DNA of 48,525 nt. It comes from Lactobacillus hamsteri DSM 5661 = JCM 6256 (GTDB lineage Bacteria; Bacillota; Bacilli; Lactobacillales; Lactobacillaceae). Position numbers and translations under genes: made by a program. The stretch lies in contig NZ_BALY01000011.1 of the NCBI RefSeq assembly GCF_000615445.1, positions 1 to 48,525 of the forward strand, written 5' to 3'. Positions 26,697-33,694 of this stretch are shown here, piece after piece; the stretch's first letter is position 1; every line of letters begins with the position of its first letter. The notes beneath the pieces were generated by a model, which searched no databases, was not told where the DNA came from, and was given only the letters and a program-made list of their open reading frames with translations.

Positions 26697-26918
26697 ATTT
26701 AAAAATGTGCTTCCTAGATACAACAGAAACCATGTAAACAATATTTCTGTTAAAACAAACATTATTAAATAGGAGTATCCTTGCCATCTCGTTTTCTTAT
26801 TTTTAAAAGTTCGAAATTTTTCAGCCTTGTTGCTGCACCAACCCGCACTAAAAATGAGAAATATAGCCCACACCAGATATACTGCTAAAAATATTACATC
26901 TGTAAGGGAATTAATCAT
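26694..26918 (-). CDS. Small membrane protein
   Basis: 74 residues with two hydrophobic segments (VIFLAVYLVWAIFLIFSAGW and IMFVLTEILFTWFLLYLG) separated by a basic loop with KNKKTRWQ. The ATG giving MINSLTDV is chosen because GAGGGAAGAG precedes it and the longer start overlaps the upstream gene more. No family recognised. Its stop codon abuts the 11-bp repeat. Confidence 0.65.
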   Translation of the reverse strand: MINSLTDVIFLAVYLVWAIFLIFSAGWCSNKAEKFRTFKNKKTRWQGYSYLIMFVLTEILFTWFLLYLGSTFLN

Positions 26919-27114
26919 TCTCTTCCCTCGGAACATACTCTATTTCTATGCGGTGCCATTTAACGCCTCTGTATTTTGACTCTGTTTTCCTGATTTGGAG
27001 TATTTCACTGTAATCCCCTTCTTCAAGAAAGCTATATACATCTTTTCTCACATTACTTAACTTAGGATCAGAAATAATATGAATGATCGTATCTACTTTT
27101 TCTTTAACTTTCAT
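26911..27114 (-). CDS. Hypothetical protein
   Basis: 67 residues, MKVKEKVDTIIHIISDPKLS to the end EIEYVPREEND. Helical N-terminal half and beta C-terminal half, no membrane segment. The Shine-Dalgarno GGAGGA lies inside the preceding small gene, which overlaps its start by 11 bp. No recognised family. Confidence 0.62.
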   Translation of the reverse strand: MKVKEKVDTIIHIISDPKLSNVRKDVYSFLEEGDYSEILQIRKTESKYRGVKWHRIEIEYVPREEND

Positions 27115-27211
27115 CCGGCCGTTCCTCCTTCCATACAGGCTCTAGGCTTCCGTCTTCATTAATGTAATACCATTTACCTTTTGAATACTTAATCGGCTTT
27201 CTGTCACTCAT
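27104..27211 (-). CDS. Very small phage protein
   Basis: 35 residues starting MSDRKPIKYSKGKWYYINED and ending KEERPDES. GAGGTGGAAG precedes the ATG. It overlaps the neighbouring genes on both sides by a few bases, as expected for a packed early operon. The aromatic KGKWYYINEDGS segment looks like a small beta motif. Function unknown. Confidence 0.55.
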   Translation of the reverse strand: MSDRKPIKYSKGKWYYINEDGSLEPVWKEERPDES

Positions 27212-27656
27212 AATTCTTCCACCTCGACTATTACACGGGGTTCTTCTCCATAAATTTTATTAGTAAAGCCCGCTACCACTTGCTTATCATCTTGATAAAA
27301 TCCAGGAACTACCACTTCTCTTTTATGAGTAGCTTTATTAGTTTTGAATAAGGATTAAGACCATCAAGGACAACTTTTTCAATATTATCTTTATCAGGCT
27401 TCTTAGTTGGGTATTCCAACCCTTCTAAGCAAGCCTTCTTTCTTTTCTTGGAGTAAGACTTCGGAACGTCAAAAACCGCCGTAATGTTAATTTTTAGGGG
27501 CTTATCCAGCATTTTCGCTTCTTTAGTCGCAATATCTCTTACAATAGCTTCATACATTTTGGTTTTTCTTGGAGTATAAAGGGATAACAGCCCTCTACTT
27601 TTTCTCGGCCTCTCTTTACCAAATGGCTTCCCTGGAATAATAAACTTATACTTCAC
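27208..27656 (-). pseudogene. RusA-family Holliday junction resolvase, frameshifted
   Basis: The first frame (27309-27656, GTG start) has the RusA core: FIIPGKPFGKERPRKSR at the N-terminus and KKPDKDNIEKVVLDGLNPYS with the catalytic aspartates. It then ends in an out-of-frame LLIKEKW. The next frame continues with TNKATHKREVVVPGF, YQDDKQVVAGFTNKIYGEE and VIVEVEEL, which is the normal RusA C-terminus (the DDKQV and K-YGEEP segments are diagnostic). Adding one A to the AAAA run at 27342-27345 joins them into about 150 residues. RusA resolves branched DNA for recombination and packaging. The ArpU-like fragment ends with overlapping GTGA at its start. Confidence 0.85.
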
Positions 27657-27901
27657 TTAAGTACTTCTTTCTCTTTGTTGCTATATACCCTCAGTTCCGG
27701 AAGTTTCGTTTTAAGCCGATAACCCCAAACTGGTAATCTATCAGCGAACTCGCAGAGTGCCTTTTGTCTTCTGATTTTATAAGGGGACTCAGAAAGATCC
27801 AATCGTTCTCTTATCTGCCAAGGCTCTAATTCTTTGATATAAAGGTCAACAAGAATACTGCGACTATAAATCCTCTTGTTTGCATTTTCACGGCAATTTA
27901 T
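27653..27901 (-). pseudogene. C-terminal half of an ArpU-type late regulator, no start codon
   Basis: Open frame of 83 codons with no ATG, GTG or TTG start near its beginning. It reads INCRENANKRIYSRSILVDL, then YIKELEPWQIRERLDLSESP and YKIRRQKALCEFADRL. This is the C-terminal helix-turn-helix half of ArpU-family activators (compare FVKRKSWQDVQAMVYSEQYK and FSYLRRRAMFDFANSF in the gene at 28108). It ends exactly where rusA starts. The tRNA-like element stands where its N-terminal half should be. I read it as a truncated second arpU copy. A non-standard start (ATA or ATT) is a less likely option. Confidence 0.65.
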
Positions 27902-27926
27902 TTAACGACGCTTGCCAACGTCACTA

Positions 27927-28011
27927 CGGCTGATACGGGACTTCAACCCGCCTGCGTGTACTGCAGTTCAGATGTGTCAATTTACAAGACGATAACCACA
28001 CGAGATCAGCC
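27927..28011 (-). tRNA. Class II tRNA-like element (degenerate)
   Basis: An 85-base minus-strand sequence with a perfect 7-bp acceptor (GGCTGAT/ATCAGCC), discriminator G, a T-arm GCGGG-TTGAAGT-CCCGT and a variable-arm-like stem CTGC/GCAG. The T-loop has G where the invariant C56 should be. An anticodon arm with a 7-base loop GTAAATT can be drawn but has one mismatch, and I find no good D-stem. CCA is not encoded. It is either a decayed tRNA or a tRNA-like RNA domain. It lies between the two arpU-like genes. Confidence 0.42.
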
Positions 28012-28107
28012 GGTTGTCTTAGGTATTTTTTCGACAATACTATAATACAATAATTATTTGTTATTGAATTACTCTAATAATGCTCATAAATTATTGTAAA
28101 GTTGCTC

Positions 28108-28551
28108 TTAGCTAAAATCCGTAAGACTAATAATTGGTTGGCAATGGTGAACTTTTTGCCAGTAATCAAACGAATTAGCAAAGTCAAACATAGCCCGTCT
28201 TCTTAAGTATGAAAATTTATATTGTTCGCTGTAAACCATCGCTTGAACATCTTGCCATGACTTTCTTTTAACAAAAAGTTCTATAAGAATTATTTGTGAG
28301 GAATGTGAGCAATGATGAATCGCATCATAAACAGCTTCTACCATAGCTTCAGCATCAATACCATTAATGAGCTTATCCTCATTTGAATTCCCAAAATTAG
28401 AGCTACCAGGAGCCGCTGATAATTTAGGAGAACTTAAATCAGTTAAATTTCTACCACTCATAAGTAACAACCTTGGTAAGTCTTTTTTGAAGAAACCAGA
28501 AACATTTTCTAGTGTTCTTTTTTTATTAACTTCAGGAAAAAGTAAACTCAT
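28108..28551 (-). CDS. ArpU-family late transcriptional regulator
   Basis: 147 residues, typical length. The N-terminal part FPEVNKKRTLENVSGFFKKDLPRLLLMSGRNLTDLSSPKLSAAPG is the ArpU signature. The C-terminal half (QIILIELFVKRKSWQDVQAMV, YSEQYKFSYLRRRAMFDFA) is a sigma-region-4-like helix-turn-helix. ArpU/RinA-type proteins switch on late genes. Its place at the end of the early operon, before rusA and terS, fits that role. Confidence 0.87.
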   Translation of the reverse strand: MSLLFPEVNKKRTLENVSGFFKKDLPRLLLMSGRNLTDLSSPKLSAAPGSSNFGNSNEDKLINGIDAEAMVEAVYDAIHHCSHSSQIILIELFVKRKSWQDVQAMVYSEQYKFSYLRRRAMFDFANSFDYWQKVHHCQPIISLTDFS

Positions 28552-28556
28552 CTATA

Positions 28557-28658
28557 TCACTCCATAAATTTTCTTAGTGCTTCAGTAGCTGCAGTCGCCA
28601 CCTTATCTATATCAATATCTTCTAACTTGTAACTCACTATGATCCCTCCAAGACTCAT
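28557..28658 (-). CDS. Small phage protein
   Basis: 33 residues, MSLGGIIVSYKLEDIDIDKV then ATAATEALRKFME. An excellent Shine-Dalgarno (GGAGG, 7 bases before ATG) supports translation. It is followed 5 bp later by the arpU start. One amphipathic helix is predicted by eye. No recognised function. Confidence 0.55.
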   Translation of the reverse strand: MSLGGIIVSYKLEDIDIDKVATAATEALRKFME

Positions 28659-28671
28659 ATAATTACCTCCG

Positions 28672-29144
28672 TTAAGCTTTAAGCAGGAATCTTAAATCTG
28701 CTAACTCTTGAGATCCTAGCGATTCCTTACTAATGCCTCCAAACTTGCTATCAAGTTTACCTAAAGCATCTCTAATCTCCTCGGATTTTTTAAGACGTGC
28801 TATTTTTTGTTCATCAGTTAATCTGCGACTATGGAGAATAAGAGGATTATTTAAATTAGATTTCTTAAAACCTAATTCTGCCCACTTGTGCTTTGAGTAA
28901 AACTTGCTTACATCTTCGTCCGTTCCATAGGGCTCGCCATTAAAAGATCTAACGATGTAGTACCGACCATTAGGGCTTTTAAGTATTTTCTTTTTCTTAC
29001 TAAGCATCCCGGAAACATAACTATCCCCTTTACACAAGAAATGTGATAGCTAACCGCCCTGCTGTAAGTTCTAGTTTTGCCTTGTGGCCCACCTGGCAGC
29101 AATCGTTCAACAACTATATCGTATCTTGCTTTATAGTTAATCAT
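28672..29144 (-). pseudogene. Hypothetical early protein, probably frameshifted
   Basis: Two overlapping frames look like one gene of about 157 residues. The first part starts MINYKARYDIVVERLLPGGP with GAGGTG upstream and reaches SYHISCVKG. Its own frame then runs into unlikely sequence. The other frame continues DSYVSGMLSKKKKILKSPNG and RYYIVRSFNGEPYGTDEDV and ends LADLRFLLKA. One extra G in the GGGG run at 29025-29028 would join them. The C-terminal part has a beta-turn-rich segment and then two charged helices. No family recognised. Two separate overlapping genes remain possible. Confidence 0.6.
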
Positions 29145-29157
29145 TACCATCACCTCG

Positions 29158-29400
29158 CTATATCCGCTTAATTCCTTGACCTGCAATGCTTAATAAGGCG
29201 GATACTTCTTTTACTTCCTTACAGTCCAAAGCTCCTCGTTGAAAGGTATAAAGAATCTGCCTTGACTTTAAATCAATATCGAATCCAAATTTACCGCTGC
29301 AACAAACAACTTTTACCGTTCTGCCGGATCTACTTGATGCTGTCACTACATCATCAAGCCCTAAAATTTCAACGCAATCTTGTATGTAATTTCTATTCAT
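29158..29400 (-). CDS. Hypothetical early protein
   Basis: 80 residues, MNRNYIQDCVEILGLDDVVT to LLSIAGQGIKRI. Three cysteines (DCVEIL, VVCCSGKFG) and a short alpha/beta pattern, no membrane segment. It starts 9 bp after the SSB stop and lies in the same operon. No recognised family. Confidence 0.65.
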   Translation of the reverse strand: MNRNYIQDCVEILGLDDVVTASSRSGRTVKVVCCSGKFGFDIDLKSRQILYTFQRGALDCKEVKEVSALLSIAGQGIKRI

Positions 29401-29409
29401 CTGTTACTC

Positions 29410-29853
29410 CTAAAACGGTAAATCATCATCACTGATATCAATACTGTCACCGGTATTTCCAGCGAATGGATCACTATTACTATTACCGCTATTACTATTT
29501 TGACCGCTGTCGGAATTACGGTTTTCTCGGTCTTTACGAGATTCAAGTAATGAGAAATTATCAACAACTACTTCAGTCACATAAACTCGCTTACCGTCTT
29601 TATCATCGTATGAACGAGTTTGAATACGTCCATCGACCCCAACCAGTGAGCCTTTATTTGTAAAATTAGCAAAGTTTTCAGCGGCTTTTCTCCAAATAAC
29701 ACAACTTATAAAGTCCGCTCCTCTTTCGCCCTGAGCATTAGTAAATTGACGATCTACAGCTAATGTAAAAGTAGCTACGCTAATTCCACTACCTGTTTTT
29801 CTTAACTCCGGATCACGTGATAAGCGTCCAGTTAATACAGTTCTATTAATCAT
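29410..29853 (-). CDS. ssb: Single-stranded DNA-binding protein
   Basis: 147 residues. The OB fold is complete ([67 protein letters not shown]), followed by an Asn/Ser/Gly-rich linker and the acidic tip DDDLPF that binds partner proteins. It coats single-stranded DNA for phage replication and for the ERF recombinase. Confidence 0.95.
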   Translation of the reverse strand: MINRTVLTGRLSRDPELRKTGSGISVATFTLAVDRQFTNAQGERGADFISCVIWRKAAENFANFTNKGSLVGVDGRIQTRSYDDKDGKRVYVTEVVVDNFSLLESRKDRENRNSDSGQNSNSGNSNSDPFAGNTGDSIDISDDDLPF

Positions 29854-29865
29854 TAATAAGCTCCT

Positions 29866-30348
29866 TTAAGTACTTAAGGCTAGGATTGAATATCCCGCCA
29901 TATCTAATAAAGTGTCCTGTAAGCTTTCGTCATTCTCTTTAAGCTCATCCTTACCAATAAGACTGCAGATACGATTAAACTTGTCAGAAAGCCTAATAGC
30001 TATTACTGTGTTGCCGAATTGATCAACAGACTTAGTAAAGCTGTCGCCATAAGCTTCATTCTTTTCTAAAAGAACGTCAGCAAGATGATCTGTGTATCGC
30101 TTGAAAGAATTACTACTTTGAATTTTATTAGTAGCTTCATATTCTTTGACTAAATCTGATATTTGATCTTTTTTCGCTTTTATTTCATCGGGTAAAGCAC
30201 TATCGAAATGTCCAAAATAATAAACATTCCAATCAAAGTTATCTGTAGACCAATCTTTCCACATAATTTCTGTTTCATCATCAGACTTATCAATGTATAA
30301 ACGATCATCAATTTTCTTTAATCTTTTTTCTAATTCTTCAATAGTCAT
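29866..30348 (-). CDS. Phage protein with C-terminal DUF1599-like domain
   Basis: 160 residues. The C-terminal 75 (HLADVLLEKNEAYGDSFTKS, then IAIRLSDKFNRICSLIGKDE and NDESLQDTLLDMAGYSILAL) closely follow the DUF1599 pattern, a small helical domain found in many phages and linked by others to nucleotide modification systems. The N-terminal part is charged with a WKDWSTDNFDWNVYYFGHFD aromatic stretch. Substrate unknown. Confidence 0.7.
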   Translation of the reverse strand: MTIEELEKRLKKIDDRLYIDKSDDETEIMWKDWSTDNFDWNVYYFGHFDSALPDEIKAKKDQISDLVKEYEATNKIQSSNSFKRYTDHLADVLLEKNEAYGDSFTKSVDQFGNTVIAIRLSDKFNRICSLIGKDELKENDESLQDTLLDMAGYSILALST

Positions 30349-30606
30349 TTATTCGCTCTCTCCTTGTTCAAATTTTTCAATAGGTGCAATTACACTCTTG
30401 ATCAAATTCAAGCCATATTTGCCAGGAAAAGTAAGCATAGGAGCAAACTGTAAGCACCATCCAAGATCATTCTCTTCGTGTAATTGGCATAAAATTCGGT
30501 CAGCATATTCAATTACAATTCCAGCATTAAGCTTTTTAACGTTGTAATGCTTATCGATTCTTTGAAGTTCTCGCTTTAATTCAAGTTCATTCTTGTTCAT
30601 TTTCAT
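30349..30606 (-). CDS. Hypothetical early protein
   Basis: 85 residues, starting MKMNKNELELKRELQRIDKH and ending EKFEQGESE. The N-terminus is a charged helix; the middle has CQLHEENDLGWCLQFAPML. No recognised family. Start overlaps the preceding gene by 20 bp and its stop is directly followed by the next start, so translation is coupled. Confidence 0.62.
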   Translation of the reverse strand: MKMNKNELELKRELQRIDKHYNVKKLNAGIVIEYADRILCQLHEENDLGWCLQFAPMLTFPGKYGLNLIKSVIAPIEKFEQGESE

Positions 30607-30907
30607 TACTCATTTCTTTATCGTTTTTGTCATTAGATTCTTCGGTATTTACCGCCTCTGTTACATCTTCAGCAGCAGAAACACTTTCACCGTTAAAAAT
30701 CTTGTCGGCTACCTTCTCAATAGTTTTATAGGCCTTAGCTGATTGCAAAACACCTTTAACAAGAAGAGATCTAGTTCTCTTATCCATATTGAACTTTAAA
30801 TCTTCAAAATTATATTTTTTAAAAGCTAAAGCTAAGTTTTCCAAATCACACAGATATTTCTTAACTGCTTCTTCATGAATTGCTTTTTCAAATCCCGATT
30901 TTTCCAT
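30587..30907 (-). CDS. Hypothetical acidic early protein
   Basis: 106 residues. Helical N-terminal 75 residues (MEKSGFEKAIHEEAVKKYLC, LALAFKKYNFEDLKFNMDKR) and a disordered acidic tail rich in Glu, Asn and Asp. It sits directly after the DnaC-like gene, so a role near replication is possible but unproven. Confidence 0.65.
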   Translation of the reverse strand: MEKSGFEKAIHEEAVKKYLCDLENLALAFKKYNFEDLKFNMDKRTRSLLVKGVLQSAKAYKTIEKVADKIFNGESVSAAEDVTEAVNTEESNDKNDKEMSNENEQE

Positions 30908-30919
30908 ATTGCCCTCTTT

Positions 30920-31540
30920 CTAATACCTCTTGTCTTTAATTCCTGAAAAGTCTAGTTGGTGTCCCTTGCTTCCAGCTAAAAGACGGCTGATAAGCTTAGG
31001 ATTGTAAGACTTTTTCAACTGCTCCATTGTTAAATTGGTTGTAATAATGATTCTTTTTTGCCTATTAGTGATCTGATAAAGCACACGTTGAATGAAGTTA
31101 CTTGCTTCGCTCTTAGAAGCGTTCATTGCTGATTCGCTTCCTAAATCATCAATTACCAATAGATCAACTTTTGATAGCTGCCTAACAGCATATTTTTCCG
31201 TCCATTTAGCAGTTGGATCATCAAATGAATCTCTAATCGCTAAGAATAAACTGTTTACATTGATGAATAAACAAGTTTGAGGCGGATCACTATACTTATT
31301 AACAGCGTTCAACATTGCCATTGCTAAGTGAGTTTTACCCTCACCTGGAGTTCCATACATTAGCGTATTGAATTTAGTAGTTTTATCTTTGAAGTATTCA
31401 CCGGCTATGCTTCTAGCTAAAGCCTTCATTTGGGCTTCTTTTGAGCCTTCAGGCGCTTTGAAATTATCAAATGTATGACTAAACTCACTAGGATCATCAA
31501 CAAGGCTATTGCGCCTTAAATTACCTCTAACAATGTTCAT
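30920..31540 (-). CDS. DnaC/IstB-like AAA+ helicase loader
   Basis: Walker A is YGTPGEGKTHLAMAM, Walker B is VDLLVIDDLGSE, and sensor-like IITTNLTMEQLKK follows; this is the DnaC/IstB family that loads replicative helicase. The listed ATG (31540) gives 206 residues but has no Shine-Dalgarno. The open frame extends upstream to 31675 and encodes a Cys/His cluster (KCPIHHV, NCDPFCTLC) and a helix, which is the usual N-terminal zinc region of such loaders. No standard start codon exists in that extension. The frame is the same as that of the ERF gene and is separated from it only by its stop codon. Confidence 0.85.
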   Translation of the reverse strand: MNIVRGNLRRNSLVDDPSEFSHTFDNFKAPEGSKEAQMKALARSIAGEYFKDKTTKFNTLMYGTPGEGKTHLAMAMLNAVNKYSDPPQTCLFINVNSLFLAIRDSFDDPTAKWTEKYAVRQLSKVDLLVIDDLGSESAMNASKSEASNFIQRVLYQITNRQKRIIITTNLTMEQLKKSYNPKLISRLLAGSKGHQLDFSGIKDKRY

Positions 31541-31675
31541 TGTGTTAGCAATATCTAGTTGCTTTTTCTCTTGATTTACTTCCTCTCTTGTGCAAAGAGT
31601 ACAAAATGGATCACAATTGCCTATTTTTACAAGATTAACGTGATGAATTGGACATTTTTCATCAGTTTTATAGTC

Positions 31676-32062
31676 TTAATCGCTACCACTACCAACCATT
31701 TGACCAGTAAACTTTTCTTTGCCATCAGTAATGGTGAAAGTTTCTTGGATGTCGTAAGTAGTTAAGATTTGTTTGTAGTTTCGGCCTTTATAGTTCTTAT
31801 TAATTTCTTGAACATCCCTATTGAGAATGGAAGTAGATTCCGGAATGATGATTAATGAATATTTAACAAGAGCTGCTTTAACCGCTGCTTTGATTGCTGA
31901 TTCCGACTGAAACTTATAATTTTGGCTTTCATTAGTACCATCTTTTTCAATAGCCTTGATTTCGCTCATTGCTTTAGAAAGTTTTTGAGCTAAAGGCATA
32001 TCTTCTTTAGTTTCTGAAGTTTTTTCTACTTTTTTAGTTTCTTTTGCCTTTTCTTCTGCCAT
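31676..32062 (-). pseudogene. erf: ERF-family recombinase, truncated at its C-terminus
   Basis: 128 residues. The ERF core is clear: MPLAQKLSKAMSEIKAIEKD, NYKFQSESAIKAAVKAALVK, YSLIIIPESTSI and FTITDGKEKFTGQMVGSGSD. Normal ERF proteins continue after the GSGSD motif with a conserved DKA-x-YKA-x-T segment and a helical tail. Here a TAA follows directly and the same frame continues into the DnaC-like zinc region. A deletion that removed the end of erf and the start of the loader would explain this. ERF anneals single strands in homologous recombination, so the shortened form may be inactive. Confidence 0.75.
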
Positions 32063-32142
32063 ATTTAATCGTCCTCAATTCTGTAAAGTAATACTCTATT
32101 TTCGTTTAATCTTTATGTCTGCCCCGTATCATAGGAATACTC

Positions 32143-32619
32143 CTATAAAATTGAGGTTTTTCTATTAGGCTTTAAATGTGCACCGTTCACTTCAATTCCG
32201 GCTTTAAGGTCTTTATAAAGTAATTTCTTATCAATTTTTTCGATTGTCTCTTCATGCTTGTAAGACTCAGGCAATAAGCTGGAATCCTCAATAACGGTAG
32301 TAGCTTTATAATTCCGTGGTCTTAAAATATGATTTTCTGTCTTAATCTGCTTAGCACCTGAATCATCGATAGTCTGCGTTATATATTCCATAATTCGATC
32401 ATTCTGATTAGTAAGGCGTTTCTTTTCATTTTGAAGAGTCTTAATCTTATCTGTGATCCAATCGATGTTACTTGAGTTGCTATCGTACCAACCGGCTAAA
32501 CCATCCAGCTTATCGTTACGAGTTAATTCCAAACTGTCTAAAGTATCTTTTAATACTTCTGGATCGATGTCCTTATCTTTGAGTTCTTCAATTTTGCTGT
32601 TAATTTCAAATAAATTCAT
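32143..32619 (-). CDS. Gp157-like phage protein
   Basis: 158 residues, mainly coiled coil in the middle, with a typical Gp157 ending (GAKQIKTENHILRPRNYKAT, LPESYKHEETIEKIDKKLLY, NGAHLKPNRKTSIL). This family is found just before ERF/RecT and SSB genes in many Gram-positive phages; its role is unclear. A small near-palindrome ATAGGA-ATAC-TCCTAT lies just downstream. Confidence 0.85.
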   Translation of the reverse strand: MNLFEINSKIEELKDKDIDPEVLKDTLDSLELTRNDKLDGLAGWYDSNSSNIDWITDKIKTLQNEKKRLTNQNDRIMEYITQTIDDSGAKQIKTENHILRPRNYKATTVIEDSSLLPESYKHEETIEKIDKKLLYKDLKAGIEVNGAHLKPNRKTSIL

Positions 32620-32645
32620 GATAAAATACTCCTTGGATTTAATTT

Positions 32646-32849
32646 TTAATAATCATTATTCAAGTTAATCAGGTCGCAACTGATTAACTTTTTTGTTTCA
32701 TCTAGTAAACCGTCAACGAAGTTGGGCTCCCACTTAGTGTTTCTAAGATCGATACTAATGGCATTAGAACAGCTAAGAAGACTAGATTTGATTCTTTCAT
32801 ATCGATTGGTTCGTCGACTTGCCACATGGTGTTCAAAAATTTGTTCCAT
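32646..32849 (-). CDS. Hypothetical early protein
   Basis: 67 residues from MEQIFEHHVASRRTNRYERI to LINLNNDY. GGAG lies 8 bases before this ATG. A longer frame beginning with TTG would overlap the preceding small membrane gene. Helical and charged, no recognised family. Confidence 0.58.
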   Translation of the reverse strand: MEQIFEHHVASRRTNRYERIKSSLLSCSNAISIDLRNTKWEPNFVDGLLDETKKLISCDLINLNNDY

Positions 32850-32907
32850 AATTTCATCTCCAAAAACTCCTAAAATCTCCCAAAACTCGGAAAAGTCTCG
32901 GTAACTA

Positions 32908-33084
32908 CTATCCAAAAATCAATTTAATTGCCAAGTTGGAAAGGAATATTCCTATTTGAGAAACAACCGTTCCAATTCCACACGCAATAGTTATTAATAG
33001 AATTGCCATACATAGCCATTCGCTGGTTATCGTTAACTGTTTATCAAATTTGCCATAATTTAAGGCTTTCTCTAGTCGTTTCAT
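32908..33084 (-). CDS. Small membrane protein
   Basis: 58 residues: a basic N-terminal 20 (MKRLEKALNYGKFDKQLTIT) and one or two hydrophobic segments (WLCMAILLITIACGIGTVVS and the region after it, QIGIFLSNLAIKLIFG). The start overlaps the stop of the previous gene as ATGA, with GGGAGATG upstream, so it is very likely translated. Function unknown. Confidence 0.6.
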   Translation of the reverse strand: MKRLEKALNYGKFDKQLTITSEWLCMAILLITIACGIGTVVSQIGIFLSNLAIKLIFG

Positions 33085-33239
33085 TGTTCTTCATCTCCCC
33101 ACCCCGCGTTAATACACTCCTCTAAATCATCTAAATCAATGTTCCCTACTAATGCCTTAAAGAAACGATCCATCTTTTCGGCATCATCAGTATGGTAAAG
33201 CTGCCATAATTCGCTAAAAACCATATCTTCATCTAACAT
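33081..33239 (-). CDS. Small acidic early protein
   Basis: 52 residues, MLDEDMVFSELWQLYHTDDA to AGWGDEEQ. Strongly acidic and helical. It begins right after the HTH gene and overlaps the next gene by 4 bp. It could be a DNA mimic or a regulator of host enzymes, but nothing in the sequence proves this. Confidence 0.6.
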   Translation of the reverse strand: MLDEDMVFSELWQLYHTDDAEKMDRFFKALVGNIDLDDLEECINAGWGDEEQ

Positions 33240-33241
33240 TT

Positions 33242-33556
33242 CTAAACAACCTCCTTAGCAGTAATTCCTGAGTTGATAAACTCATCTAAATCTTGCTTTC
33301 TGAAATATTTAAGAGTTCCGTTCGTTGTTGTAGCTAACCTTCCAGCTTTAACAAGTCGATCTATTGTAGAAGGACTTTTTCCGATGTAAGCTGCAGCTTG
33401 ACGCCGATTAAATGCCTTTTGTTGTACAAACATCCGAATCCACTCTTGTAGCTCTCGCTTTGATACGCCAGCTTTTTTAGAATTTTCTTCCATATACACT
33501 TCACGTGCTACGGAAGCTATGTAGCTTTTAAAAACCTCTTGGTTGATGAGTTCCAT
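33242..33556 (-). CDS. Excisionase-like helix-turn-helix protein
   Basis: 104 residues. Residues about 55-100 (FNRRQAAAYIGKSPSTIDRL, VKAGRLATTTNGTLKYFRKQ, DLDEFI) are a HTH_17/MerR-like winged helix, as in excisionases and small phage regulators. The N-terminal half is helical. It is in the early operon, not next to the integrase, so it may be a general regulator instead of the directionality factor. Confidence 0.72.
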   Translation of the reverse strand: MELINQEVFKSYIASVAREVYMEENSKKAGVSKRELQEWIRMFVQQKAFNRRQAAAYIGKSPSTIDRLVKAGRLATTTNGTLKYFRKQDLDEFINSGITAKEVV

Positions 33557-33694
33557 TTAAAACATCTCTTTTCTTATAAAATTGATTTGTTCCGTACTTG
33601 GACTGGTAAAAAGAATCAATTTAAGAAGTAATTCTTTTTCATCAAGGCTTTTAGCTTTGCGATACCATTTCGTTAATGCTAAAAGACTTATTTT
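33557..33694 (-). pseudogene. Open frame behind the antirepressor without a start codon
   Basis: Forty-five codons read KISLLALTKWYRKAKSLDEK and then ELLLKLILFTSPSTEQINFI before a stop that precedes the HTH gene. The frame is that of the antirepressor, directly past its stop codon, and lacks ATG, GTG or TTG at its beginning; an ATA stands where a start would be expected. The sequence looks protein-like. It may be a start-codon mutant or the tail of a longer gene. Confidence 0.4.
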
